Shown here: one piece after another, positions 42,990-51,195 of the stretch
Position numbering within the stretch: position 1 is the first letter of the stretch
Layout: every line of letters begins with the position of its first letter
Assembly (NCBI GenBank): GCA_016933695.1
Contig: JAFGAL010000019.1
Coordinates: 58,853-122,852 of the forward strand
Direction: 5' to 3'
DNA: 64,000 nt
Origin: Candidatus Zixiibacteriota bacterium
Lineage (GTDB): Bacteria > Zixibacteria > MSB-5A5 > GN15 > PGXB01
Program-made: the position numbers and the translations under genes
Notes under the pieces: generated by a model
What the model was told of the DNA's origin: nothing
The model's database searches: none
Seen by the model: only the letters and a program-made list of their open reading frames with translations

Positions 42990-45764
42990 TTACAAGCAAC
43001 TTAACGGCGTTCCCTCTCCATACAGAAAATCGATTAACGCAAGAATATCCAGCAAATTAATAGCCCCATCGGCATTTACGTCGGCGGCATTGGTGTTCTC
43101 GGGTGCCGGTCCCTGCGGAGTGCCGTATAAATATGCGATGACAAACAGAATGTCCAGTAAATTGACCGCATCATCATTGTTGGCGTCACCGCACATATAT
43201 TCACAGATATCACCCACGCCGTTTTCATTGAGATCTTCCTGCCCGGGATTATACACGGTCGGGCAGTTGTCACAGACATCGCCGACGCCGTCTGCATCGG
43301 CATCAGTCTGCTCGATATTGGCCGTATCGGGGCAATTATCACAGGCATCACCGTATGTGTCATTGTCGGTATCGAGCTGATCGGGGTTTTCCACTCCCGG
43401 GCAATTGTCACACAAATCGCCGACACCATCGCCGTCGGCATCATTCGGATCATAACAGGGAGCCTCGATCTTGTACATGGACCGACCGTGCGTTCCCGCC
43501 ACCAGCATCCGGGTCGGTTCATGAAACGCCAAATCGTGGACAACCATGTTTGGATTGGAATTGCCGAGGACGTCCCAGGTTCCGCCGAGGTCGTTAGTGT
43601 AAAACACACCGACATCGGTTCCGAGATACAAGGTTGACGGAAACAGCGGATCGACAATGATATCATTGGCGGGGGCATCGGGAAGCGTGCCTCCGATCGA
43701 AGTCCAGCTTGCGCCATAATTGTCGGTACGGTAGACATGCGTCGCAACGTCGCTTTGGGTGTATCCCGACAATGTCACATAGGCGACTGCAGCATCCGTC
43801 GGATCAGCCGCAACCCGGGTTACCCACCGATTCGGCAGGCCGGCCTTGATATTGGTCCACGGTGCACCGCCGGTTTGGGTCACCCAGACATTGCCGTCAT
43901 CGGTTCCGACATAGATGACGTCGGTATCGGTGCGCGCGATATCGATCGTGGTAATCGTACCGTAGGTCAGTGTTCCGGTCCCGGGGCCGTCAGTCAAATC
44001 GCCACTGATAGGCGTCCAGGATATTGCGCCGTTGGTTGTCCGGTAAAGAATATTGGAACCGTAGTACAAAATCTCCGGGTTGATCGGATCCATGGCAATC
44101 GGGGTACACCAATTATGCCGCTCGTTGTCGTAATCAATGCCGTACAACGCCCACATCCAGCCGTCATCGTATTTATACAGATGGCCCCACTGATACTCGA
44201 CATAGAATATATCCGAATTGGTGTAATCCACCAGACAGTAAAATCCATCACCGCCCAGAACCCGCTCCCAGTTGTTGGGATCGCCGTTAACCGTACGCAT
44301 CGAGCCATTATCCTGAGTGCCGCCGTACAGGCGTTGCGGATTGAGATAGTCGATGGTGATCGCATAAAACTGCGTGTTGGGCATGGCATGGAAAACGGTC
44401 CAGTCATTACCCATGTTCGTTGTGTAATTCAAACCGCCGTCGCATCCGCCATAGATTCTGCTCGGATTACCGGGCATGATGAACATGGCATGATGATCGA
44501 CATGGGTATCGCCGGTAACATCGGTCCATCCCCAGCCGCCGTCGACAGTTCGGTACAACTCAACACCCAGCACGAAACAGGTATCGGGAGAACCGGGCAC
44601 AACCCTGATCTGCCCGAAATACCAGCCGAATCCGCCAAGCAGGTTGCCCAGGGCACCATCCTGCACCCGGTACCAGTTCAGTCCAAGATTATCACTGCGG
44701 TATACCCCGACCAGATTGCCGGGATGGTCGCATAACATCGCCCAGACCGTCTGTGACTCCGGATCGACCGAGACACCGATCCGCCCAAGGGTAGCGGAGG
44801 TGTCGGGAAGATTGTAGGGGAATTGATTGAGTAAAACCCAGGTTTCGCCGAAATCATCGGAACGATACAGACCGCTGGTGATTCCGCCCACCCGCCGATT
44901 ATTCGGCGCCCGCCAGCGTTCCCACATGGCCGCAAAAATCACTCCGGCGGTGGGATGGAACGCAACATCGACACAGGCGGTGGAATCGGTAATGAACAGC
45001 TTCTGTTCCCAGGTCGAACCGCCATCGGTGGAGATGTACAAACCACGTTCGGAATTGGTGCCGAACAATGTGCCGCAGGCCGCGACAAATACCGTTTCGG
45101 GGCGAAGCGGGTCGATCACAATCCGACCGATATGGGCACTGTTGGGAAGCCCAATCAGATTCCAGGTCGCGCCGGCATCGGTGGTCTTGTATATCCCGGT
45201 GCCAACATAGGAATCACCGGCGCTGTTGGCCTCGCCGGTTCCGACATACAGGATATTCGGATTTTCCGGATGAATCGCAATCGCACCGATTGACGGAGTC
45301 AGGACCGTGTCAAAGATCGGTATCCAGCTACTTCCAAAATCAGTCGATTTGAACACACCGCCGGCGGCATTGGCCGCATAGATGATATGCGGAGCACTCG
45401 GATGAACCGCCAGGTCGGTAATCCGACCGGGAATATTGGTCGGCCCGGCCTCTTCCCAGGTCGGGGCGTCTTTGGCGTTCTTCGCCGCCGCGCGCATCAC
45501 CTGGGCCTCGGCATACGCCTTCATGGGTTGGCCGTCAGGGATTTTGTTTACCGGATAGGCGCGCTGGCGATAAAAATAGTCGCTGGGACGCATTTTGCTG
45601 TTCTGAATCTCCCCGGTCTTTTTAAGTTTCGAATAGATTGTGTCGGCAAACTGTTTTTGCGCGGCAACCGGTTCGGTATCCTTTGGAATCCACATCATCG
45701 CCAATGCGATAAGCAATATGGCAAAAACGGAATACGCCACCCCCGTGATTTTAGGCGATTTCAT
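42990..45764 (-). CDS. secreted BNR/VPS10-type propeller protein with TSP3 repeats and dockerin-like module
   Basis: 924 residues, signal peptide or anchor at residues 9-25. Repeats such as GGVFKSTDFGSSW, TGIYKTTDAGATW, RGLYISTDGGSTW and SGLYRSDDFGETW are Asp-box (BNR) motifs, giving a large beta-propeller or two, as in sortilin/VPS10 and sialidase-like exported proteins. No sialidase Arg triad is evident. Residues about 790-860 hold three TSP3 repeats; the C-terminal 65 residues are a dockerin-like double loop almost identical to that of the M6 protease gene. Probably a surface glycan- or protein-binding protein sharing an anchoring route with its neighbour. Confidence 0.82.
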   Translation of the reverse strand: MKSPKITGVAYSVFAILLIALAMMWIPKDTEPVAAQKQFADTIYSKLKKTGEIQNSKMRPSDYFYRQRAYPVNKIPDGQPMKAYAEAQVMRAAAKNAKDAPTWEEAGPTNIPGRITDLAVHPSAPHIIYAANAAGGVFKSTDFGSSWIPIFDTVLTPSIGAIAIHPENPNILYVGTGEANSAGDSYVGTGIYKTTDAGATWNLIGLPNSAHIGRIVIDPLRPETVFVAACGTLFGTNSERGLYISTDGGSTWEQKLFITDSTACVDVAFHPTAGVIFAAMWERWRAPNNRRVGGITSGLYRSDDFGETWVLLNQFPYNLPDTSATLGRIGVSVDPESQTVWAMLCDHPGNLVGVYRSDNLGLNWYRVQDGALGNLLGGFGWYFGQIRVVPGSPDTCFVLGVELYRTVDGGWGWTDVTGDTHVDHHAMFIMPGNPSRIYGGCDGGLNYTTNMGNDWTVFHAMPNTQFYAITIDYLNPQRLYGGTQDNGSMRTVNGDPNNWERVLGGDGFYCLVDYTNSDIFYVEYQWGHLYKYDDGWMWALYGIDYDNERHNWCTPIAMDPINPEILYYGSNILYRTTNGAISWTPISGDLTDGPGTGTLTYGTITTIDIARTDTDVIYVGTDDGNVWVTQTGGAPWTNIKAGLPNRWVTRVAADPTDAAVAYVTLSGYTQSDVATHVYRTDNYGASWTSIGGTLPDAPANDIIVDPLFPSTLYLGTDVGVFYTNDLGGTWDVLGNSNPNMVVHDLAFHEPTRMLVAGTHGRSMYKIEAPCYDPNDADGDGVGDLCDNCPGVENPDQLDTDNDTYGDACDNCPDTANIEQTDADADGVGDVCDNCPTVYNPGQEDLNENGVGDICEYMCGDANNDDAVNLLDILFVIAYLYGTPQGPAPENTNAADVNADGAINLLDILALIDFLYGEGTPLSCL

Positions 45765-45859
45765 AATTCTCCCCTGGTTGGAGTTTTACGGTAATACGGC
45801 ATGTACCCTGATCTGACAAGGTGTTTACGATTCTGGTTTTTCTGCAGTATCTTCATTAT

Positions 45860-45889
45860 ATAATATACGGCTAACTTCAAATGCGTCAA
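45860..45889 (-). promoter_or_regulatory. promoter of the BNR-protein / M6-protease unit
   Basis: On the minus strand TTGACG (45884-45889), 18-nt spacer, TATTAT (45860-45865), about 95 nt before the ATG at 45764. Confidence 0.55.
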
Positions 45890-46015
45890 TGAATTTCTGC
45901 CCCCCTAAATCCATCCGCAAATACCCTTCTCAGTATCGGCAGATGGAAATCATATCCCAAGCTTGTAAGTCCAGATACGCCATCTGAAAAGGGAATTTCT
46001 AATTCTTGTTGGTTT

Positions 46016-46044
46016 TTGATTGCTTCAGTCCGATAGTTTAATAT
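46016..46044 (+). promoter_or_regulatory. promoter of the small cysteine-containing protein gene
   Basis: TTGATT (46016-46021), 17-nt spacer, TAATAT (46039-46044), 47 nt before the ATG at 46092. It is divergent to the BNR-gene promoter in the 327-bp gap 45765-46091, whose middle shows no other feature. Confidence 0.45.
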
Positions 46045-46091
46045 ATATGGATTATCGACTATTCAATGCGAGTTGAAACAAAGAGGGTGTC

Positions 46092-46457
46092 ATGAGTCTT
46101 TTTACCAGGTTTTTCAAACCGCAGGAAAGCGTCATTTTTCCCTGCAGGAAAATCGGCAAATGTCCATTCGAATACGATCAGAATTCGGACCGCGATATTG
46201 AGGGCATGCCGATTATAAACAACGACAACAGAAGCTGTCCGGTTTATGGTCATATTTGTCCCCGGTTCATGGAGGATTTCGGTCTGACTGTGGAGGATCT
46301 GAGAATTCGGGCCATAATCCATTGCGGAGAACATATCGACGACGCAATCGCGCAGGGAGAAGTCAGCCTCGACGATCCGGCGGTTCAGGCTTTGAAAATG
46401 AAATATGATCAGACGATCAGGCAGTACCCCCGTGACAGGTATTTGAAATACTATTAG
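46092..46457 (+). CDS. small cysteine-containing cytoplasmic protein, unknown function
   Basis: 121 residues, no signal peptide or membrane helix. Five cysteines occur as FPCRKIGKC (18, 24), SCPVYGHIC (49, 56) and HCGEH (78); the first four could bind a metal or iron-sulfur cluster. The C-terminal half is helical. AGAGGG lies 7 nt before the ATG and a promoter candidate precedes it, so this is a real, separately expressed gene. I do not recognise the family. Confidence 0.65.
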   Translation: MSLFTRFFKPQESVIFPCRKIGKCPFEYDQNSDRDIEGMPIINNDNRSCPVYGHICPRFMEDFGLTVEDLRIRAIIHCGEHIDDAIAQGEVSLDDPAVQALKMKYDQTIRQYPRDRYLKYY

Positions 46458-46921
46458 GCGACAGCTGAAACCAGCTATCTTTAGAAGTCAGACCCATTCA
46501 GACAATTCATCATTTGAAACCAGGCGGCGAACGCGTCGCAGGACTCTGGTAAATCGACGGCCGGTTTGATGGGAGCATTTTCAATCGTAAAACCGGCGAA
46601 AACGTCAACACGTGAATTCACCATTCACGTACCATGCCGGGTATTGCATCATCGGGAGGGATACATGTTTGAGTGAAAATCATAACGGCACGGATATCAG
46701 GACCATGACGCCGCCGGTTGTGTAGCGCCTTTTGTATCAGGTATCCGGTATGTGCGAACCAACAAACAGATCCAAAACCACAGCATGCCGTATGGTTTTC
46801 CGTAATTCACAGAATTTTTATTTTAGACAAAAGCACGCGAACACGGGTCTAAGAGTGAAAAAGGATTGATATTAAACGAGTTTCATGTATATAATACCTG
46901 GACTTTTTGCGGTGGAGGCCT
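46458..46921. other. intergenic region with inverted repeats
   Basis: This 464-bp gap contains two inverted repeats: CCGGTTT/AAACCGG (46561-46596, 22-nt loop) and a perfect 8-bp stem ACGTGAAT/ATTCACGT with a 5-nt loop (46610-46630). Neither has a terminator T-run. They could be part of a structured RNA or an operator; I cannot decide. The right end carries the promoter of the following gene. Confidence 0.35.
46866..46895 (+). promoter_or_regulatory. strong sigma-70-type promoter
   Basis: TTGATA (46866-46871), 18-nt spacer, perfect TATAAT (46890-46895), 26 nt before the ATG at 46922, leaving a leader just long enough for the GGAGG ribosome site. Confidence 0.7.
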
Positions 46922-48667
46922 ATGCGTAAAAATACATATATCCTGCTTCTCTGTTGTGCCTTGGCGCTGGCAATGTTCGGAGTATGCAGTAATCCGACTG
47001 AACCCGAGGAGCAAACCGGGACCGGCGACGACGATATCACCGAAGGCGATCACGCCGAGACCCATGACGATCCGGCCGATTATGTCTGGAATGAGTCCGA
47101 CGTGGTCTCGATCACACTGATCGGCAATAACATTTCATCGGCGTCGGACAGCGTAACAATCGACGGGAGCACGGCCACGATCACGTCCTCTGGAACCTAC
47201 CGCATCAGCGGCTCCCTGAATAACGGGCAGATTATTGTCGATACCGAAGATGATGAAATCGTCCGGTTGATCCTCAATAACGCCCATATTTCCTGTTCCG
47301 ACAATTCCCCTTTGTATATCGCGAGTGCGGAAAAAACAGTAATTGTCCTTACCGACGGCACGGACAACTATCTTGAAGACGGATTATCTTATGTGTATGA
47401 CGATCCGGATGAGGATGAACCGAATGCGGCGCTGTTCAGCAAAGACGACCTTACCATCTACGGCCCCGGCGCTTTGACGATAGACGGCAAATACAATGAC
47501 GGCATTTCTTCCAAGGACGGTCTGATCATCACCAGCGGGACAATTACAGTCAGTGCCGCCGATGACGGTATCCGGGGAAAAGACTATCTTGTCATAACAA
47601 ACGGCATCCTCACCATCAACGCGGACGGTGACGGGTTGAAGTCGGACAACGACGATGATTCCACGATGGGGTATATCACCCTCGAAAACGGGGCGCTGAC
47701 TGTCAATGCCGATGGCGATGCCATTACCGCCGAAACCGATGTGGTCATTACCGATGGCGCATTCACGTTATTCTGCGGCGACGGAAGCACCGTCCCCGGT
47801 GATGACGAAACATCGACCAAAGGCATTAAAGCCGGTGCCAATATCCGTATCGACGGCGGCGCGTTCAGTATCAATTCCTCCGATGATGCCATCCATTCCA
47901 ACGGCGAATTACTGATTGCCGGCGGAACCTTTCAAATCGCAACCGCCGACGATGCTATCCACGCCGATTCCAACCTGGTCATTAACAACGGCGTCTTCAA
48001 TATCACAAAATCATATGAAGGCATCGAGAGTTCCTACTCTGATGTGACGATCAACGATGGTGACATTCATATTATCGCCAGCGATGACGGGATCAACGCG
48101 GCCGGAGGCGGAGAATCGTTACCGCCACATGGCGGATTGACCACCGCAAGTACCAGCCACCTGTATATCAACGGTGGCTATATCGCCATCACGGCCGCCG
48201 GCGACGGGATCGACATCAACGGCTCGATTACCATGACCGCCGGAACCGTGATTGTCCACGGGCCGACGATAAATAACAACAGCGCGATCGACTATGACGT
48301 CAGTTTCAAACTGACCGGCGGCCTTCTGGTCGCGGCGGGAAGCGCCGGCATGGATCAGGGGCCGGGATCATCATCCACACAATACTCGGTCCTGATGCGA
48401 TTCCGATCGGTGCAGGCGGCAGGACGCCTGGTGCATATCGAGACTTCGTCAGGCGAGGAGATCCTCACGTTCGCACCGTCCAAAGTGTTTAATTCCCTCG
48501 CGTTCTCATCGCCGCTACTGCAATTCGGCGTAACGTATTATGTGTTTATAAACGGCAGTTCGACCGGGACGGTAACCGATGGATTGTACCAGGGCGGAAC
48601 ATATGCTCCCGGTTCGGAGTACTCCAGCTTCAGCCTGTCAAGCATCAGTCAACTGATTAATCTATAA
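46922..48667 (+). CDS. Cthe_2159-like carbohydrate-binding beta-helix protein
   Basis: 581 residues with a signal peptide ending near FGVC (Cys20), possibly a lipoprotein with an unusual -1 Val. An acidic linker (TGTGDDDITEGDHAE) is followed by repeats such as DGISSKDGLIITSGTITV, DGIRGKDYLVITNGILTI and DAIHADSNLVINNGVFNI, each about 25 residues. These D-G-I/L-x-S/A turns are the signature of the Cthe_2159 (DUF4353) family, a calcium-bound beta-helix reported to bind cellulose and acidic sugars. GGAGG is 3 nt before the ATG. A strong promoter and a perfect terminator make it a single-gene unit. Confidence 0.82.
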   Translation: MRKNTYILLLCCALALAMFGVCSNPTEPEEQTGTGDDDITEGDHAETHDDPADYVWNESDVVSITLIGNNISSASDSVTIDGSTATITSSGTYRISGSLNNGQIIVDTEDDEIVRLILNNAHISCSDNSPLYIASAEKTVIVLTDGTDNYLEDGLSYVYDDPDEDEPNAALFSKDDLTIYGPGALTIDGKYNDGISSKDGLIITSGTITVSAADDGIRGKDYLVITNGILTINADGDGLKSDNDDDSTMGYITLENGALTVNADGDAITAETDVVITDGAFTLFCGDGSTVPGDDETSTKGIKAGANIRIDGGAFSINSSDDAIHSNGELLIAGGTFQIATADDAIHADSNLVINNGVFNITKSYEGIESSYSDVTINDGDIHIIASDDGINAAGGGESLPPHGGLTTASTSHLYINGGYIAITAAGDGIDINGSITMTAGTVIVHGPTINNNSAIDYDVSFKLTGGLLVAAGSAGMDQGPGSSSTQYSVLMRFRSVQAAGRLVHIETSSGEEILTFAPSKVFNSLAFSSPLLQFGVTYYVFINGSSTGTVTDGLYQGGTYAPGSEYSSFSLSSISQLINL

Positions 48668-48693
48668 ACAGAACCAGTTCACGATGTCAGATA

Positions 48694-48720
48694 CAAAAAG
48701 CCCCGCAAAGCGGGGCTTTT
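48694..48720. terminator. bidirectional Rho-independent terminator
   Basis: Perfect 12-bp stem AAAAAGCCCCGC/GCGGGGCTTTTT with an AAA loop. It serves the plus-strand binding-protein gene (stop at 48667) and the minus-strand Hmc operon (last stop at 48763), which converge here. Confidence 0.92.
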
Positions 48721-48762
48721 TACATGTATTGTCGTAATGTCCTTTGCAGTGCAATTCGTGCT

Positions 48763-48912
48763 TCATTCAGCCGGGACGTCTTCCTTGTTTCCCCGGCGAT
48801 GCAGAAATTTCCAGAAGCAGGTAAAGCCGATCAGGTAGCCGATGGCGAGAATATAGATAATCCCCTTGGTTTGAAGCATGAACTCCTGGAGCGTGTGAAT
48901 ACTTTCTGTCAT
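48763..48912 (-). CDS. hmcD: HmcD-like small membrane subunit
   Basis: 49 residues: MTESIHTLQEFM, then one membrane helix (GIIYILAIGYLIGFTCFWKFL) and a charged tail (HRRGNKEDVPAE). GGCGGGAG lies 8 nt before the ATG. It starts 15 nt after the stop of the NrfD-type gene and ends the operon before the terminator at 48694-48720. In Desulfovibrio the hmc operon contains a similarly tiny membrane protein, HmcD, right after hmcC; the match here rests on size, topology and position, since the sequence is too short for more. It is short enough to be missed by automated gene calling. Confidence 0.75.
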   Translation of the reverse strand: MTESIHTLQEFMLQTKGIIYILAIGYLIGFTCFWKFLHRRGNKEDVPAE

Positions 48913-48927
48913 AATGCTATCTCCCGC

Positions 48928-50115
48928 CTAATGGGCTTCCTTGTAATCCGGATGTTCATAAAAGATCGGCATATGTGTCACAATAAACTTGAACACGACC
49001 ACCCCGATGGTTACGACAAAAACGGAAATACCGATTTCCATCCAATGCGGCGAATACCGCTGGTCGGCCGGCAGTTGCCAGTTGAACGTGAATAGGGTGA
49101 TATTCAGCCGGTTGAGAACGATCCCCAGCACCGTCCAGAGCGCGGTCCAGCGAATCAGTTTGACATTGCGATCGCGCACCCCGATAGCATACGCGAAACA
49201 AGGGAGCAGGATAAAGCCAATCATTTCCACCAAGAACCACAAACCGTACGGTGTGGACAGTAAATGCCAGTGATTGCCCAGCGCTACTCCGAATACCTTG
49301 ATCGCGAAATACCCGGCCAGCACCAGCGAGGCCGCTTTGCCGAATCCCAGCACCACCCTGTTGCGGTTTTTCCTGTGATCTTCATCCATGATATCACTGA
49401 AATTGCGATACGACAGCGATCCCTCAAAGATCACCATGGAAAGCCCCGCCGCAATACTGGACACGAAGAAGAAGATCGGCAAGTACGGCGAGTACCAGAG
49501 CGGATGCAGTTTTGACGGTGCAATCAGATACATTGCGCCAAGCGATGACTGGTGCAGTGTCGAAAGTACCACACCGAGAATCGTCAATCCGATTGTCAGG
49601 CGAACCACAACCCGGCGGAGTTTTTTCGCCCCAAGCCATTCCAGCGCGGCCGGTGAGAACTCCAGAAAGAGGACGGTCAAATACAGCGCCACACAGGCGC
49701 CGACCTCGAACATGATCGAGGTCACCCCCTGGCTGACAAAAAACGGATACGGCAGACGCCAGGGACGTCCGACGTCGTACAACAGCGCGAACACCACCAG
49801 TGAGTAACCCAGAAACCCGGTTAAAATCGCGGGGCGCACCGCTGAGTGATACTCCTTTTTGCCGAACAGCTCAACTGCGGCGGCGGTCACATACCCGCCC
49901 GCGGCCAGCGCCACACCGGTCAGCAGGTCGAACCCGATCCAGAATCCCCAGGGATTGTTGTTATCGAGATTACTGACCGCACCGAGTCCGCCGGTAAAGC
50001 GAAGATAGGTCAGCGGCAGACCGATCAGGATAATAATCCCGGCAATGACATTGAACGGCGTCAGCAGTGGTCGCTTGATTGCGACAGGAGCAGTCGTGTT
50101 TTCAGTCGTCATCAC
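48928..50115 (-). CDS. hmcC: NrfD/HmcC-type integral membrane subunit
   Basis: 395 residues with about ten membrane helices. [22 protein letters not shown] is the conserved first part of NrfD/PsrC/HybB proteins, and [12 protein letters not shown] the loop next to the quinone pocket in the family. Such subunits pair with a periplasmic four-cluster ferredoxin and exchange electrons with quinones or move protons. ATGA overlap with the ferredoxin gene (4 bp) indicates coupled translation. Length agrees with HmcC. Order in this operon is E, F, A, B, C, D. Confidence 0.9.
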   Translation of the reverse strand: MMTTENTTAPVAIKRPLLTPFNVIAGIIILIGLPLTYLRFTGGLGAVSNLDNNNPWGFWIGFDLLTGVALAAGGYVTAAAVELFGKKEYHSAVRPAILTGFLGYSLVVFALLYDVGRPWRLPYPFFVSQGVTSIMFEVGACVALYLTVLFLEFSPAALEWLGAKKLRRVVVRLTIGLTILGVVLSTLHQSSLGAMYLIAPSKLHPLWYSPYLPIFFFVSSIAAGLSMVIFEGSLSYRNFSDIMDEDHRKNRNRVVLGFGKAASLVLAGYFAIKVFGVALGNHWHLLSTPYGLWFLVEMIGFILLPCFAYAIGVRDRNVKLIRWTALWTVLGIVLNRLNITLFTFNWQLPADQRYSPHWMEIGISVFVVTIGVVVFKFIVTHMPIFYEHPDYKEAH

Positions 50116-51161
50116 TTGTCCTCCTTGCCGCGTTCTTTTTCAGCGTCGGCCAGGGCCTTGGTAACTGCCTTTTCGACCGCCGTCTCTTTTTCTTTCCTGG
50201 CTTTTTCCATCGCCGCCTTTAATTTCGCATCGGCATCAGCCTGCGTCTGATCGATGGCCTCTTTCACGGCGGAGGTTTTCTCGTCATGCGCCATGCGTTC
50301 CTTGCGCTTGCTGATGACATACAATCCGCCCAGCAAAACCGGCCACACCCCGATCACCATCGGCACCAGTGACAGGGCGCCGGAAGTCAGTTCCGGAGCG
50401 GGAGTCACACCGAGATCGGTGCGCATGTCCAGCTTCTCGAACGGCGCACCGGTGATGTACATCCAGCTGGTGCCGCCCATTTCATGTTCGCCGTAAATAT
50501 GATCGATATAACGATTGGGATACTTGCGAATGCGTTCCCGCGCGATCGTGATCAAATCCTCGCGCTTGCCGAAGGTCAGCGCCTCCATCGGGCAGGCCTC
50601 GACACATCCCGGCAGTTTGCCTTCTTTCAGACGCGGTTCGCACAGCGTGCATTTCATCACGCGCGGCGTCAGGGCTTCGTCGTACTCGTAGGTCGGGACA
50701 TCAAACGGACAGGCGATAATGCAATACCGGCAGCCGACACACACCGAGGCGTCGTACGACACCGCCCCCTCCGGGGTTTTCGTGAACGCACCGACAAAAC
50801 AGGCCGAGGCGCAGGCTGGTTCGAGACAGTGATTGCACTGAAATTTGCGAAATACCGGTCCTTTGGCGTATTCGCCGACGTCGTACTTGTTCACGACGGT
50901 ATAAGATTTGGCGTCGGTGCGACGTTTTGTCTCCAGCACCGATGTATCGTCGAACGGCTTATCCGGCGCGGGCAGATCGTTCACCTCGTTGCAGGCTTTT
51001 TCACAGGAACGGCACCCGATACACAGCGTGGTATCGTGCAATACGCCGTAGCTGTCGGGATACCCCTTGAAATGTTCATGCGCCGAGGCGGATTTCACCA
51101 CGGTCGAACCGGCGCCGGCGGCGACCATCCACTGGAGAAACTTTCTACGCGATGTACTCAT
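50112..51161 (-). CDS. hmcB: HmcB-type periplasmic iron-sulfur subunit
   Basis: 349 residues. A twin-arginine signal ([16 protein letters not shown]) is followed by four Fe-S motif groups: [38 protein letters not shown] and [21 protein letters not shown], as in DmsB/HmcB ferredoxins with four [4Fe-4S] clusters. Near residue 270 a membrane helix ([18 protein letters not shown]) ends in a 70-residue charged coiled-coil tail ([18 protein letters not shown]) predicted in the cytoplasm. The tail is longer than I would expect for the family. It passes electrons between the 16-haem cytochrome and the NrfD-type subunit. Confidence 0.9.
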   Translation of the reverse strand: MSTSRRKFLQWMVAAGAGSTVVKSASAHEHFKGYPDSYGVLHDTTLCIGCRSCEKACNEVNDLPAPDKPFDDTSVLETKRRTDAKSYTVVNKYDVGEYAKGPVFRKFQCNHCLEPACASACFVGAFTKTPEGAVSYDASVCVGCRYCIIACPFDVPTYEYDEALTPRVMKCTLCEPRLKEGKLPGCVEACPMEALTFGKREDLITIARERIRKYPNRYIDHIYGEHEMGGTSWMYITGAPFEKLDMRTDLGVTPAPELTSGALSLVPMVIGVWPVLLGGLYVISKRKERMAHDEKTSAVKEAIDQTQADADAKLKAAMEKARKEKETAVEKAVTKALADAEKERGKEDK

Positions 51162-51195
51162 CTATTACAACTCCTTCACCGATTCGGGCCGGATC

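Noticed and set aside
42990..45764. Sialidase
   Set aside because: Asp-box repeats are abundant, but I could not find the arginine triad and FRIP-type motif needed for a sialidase.
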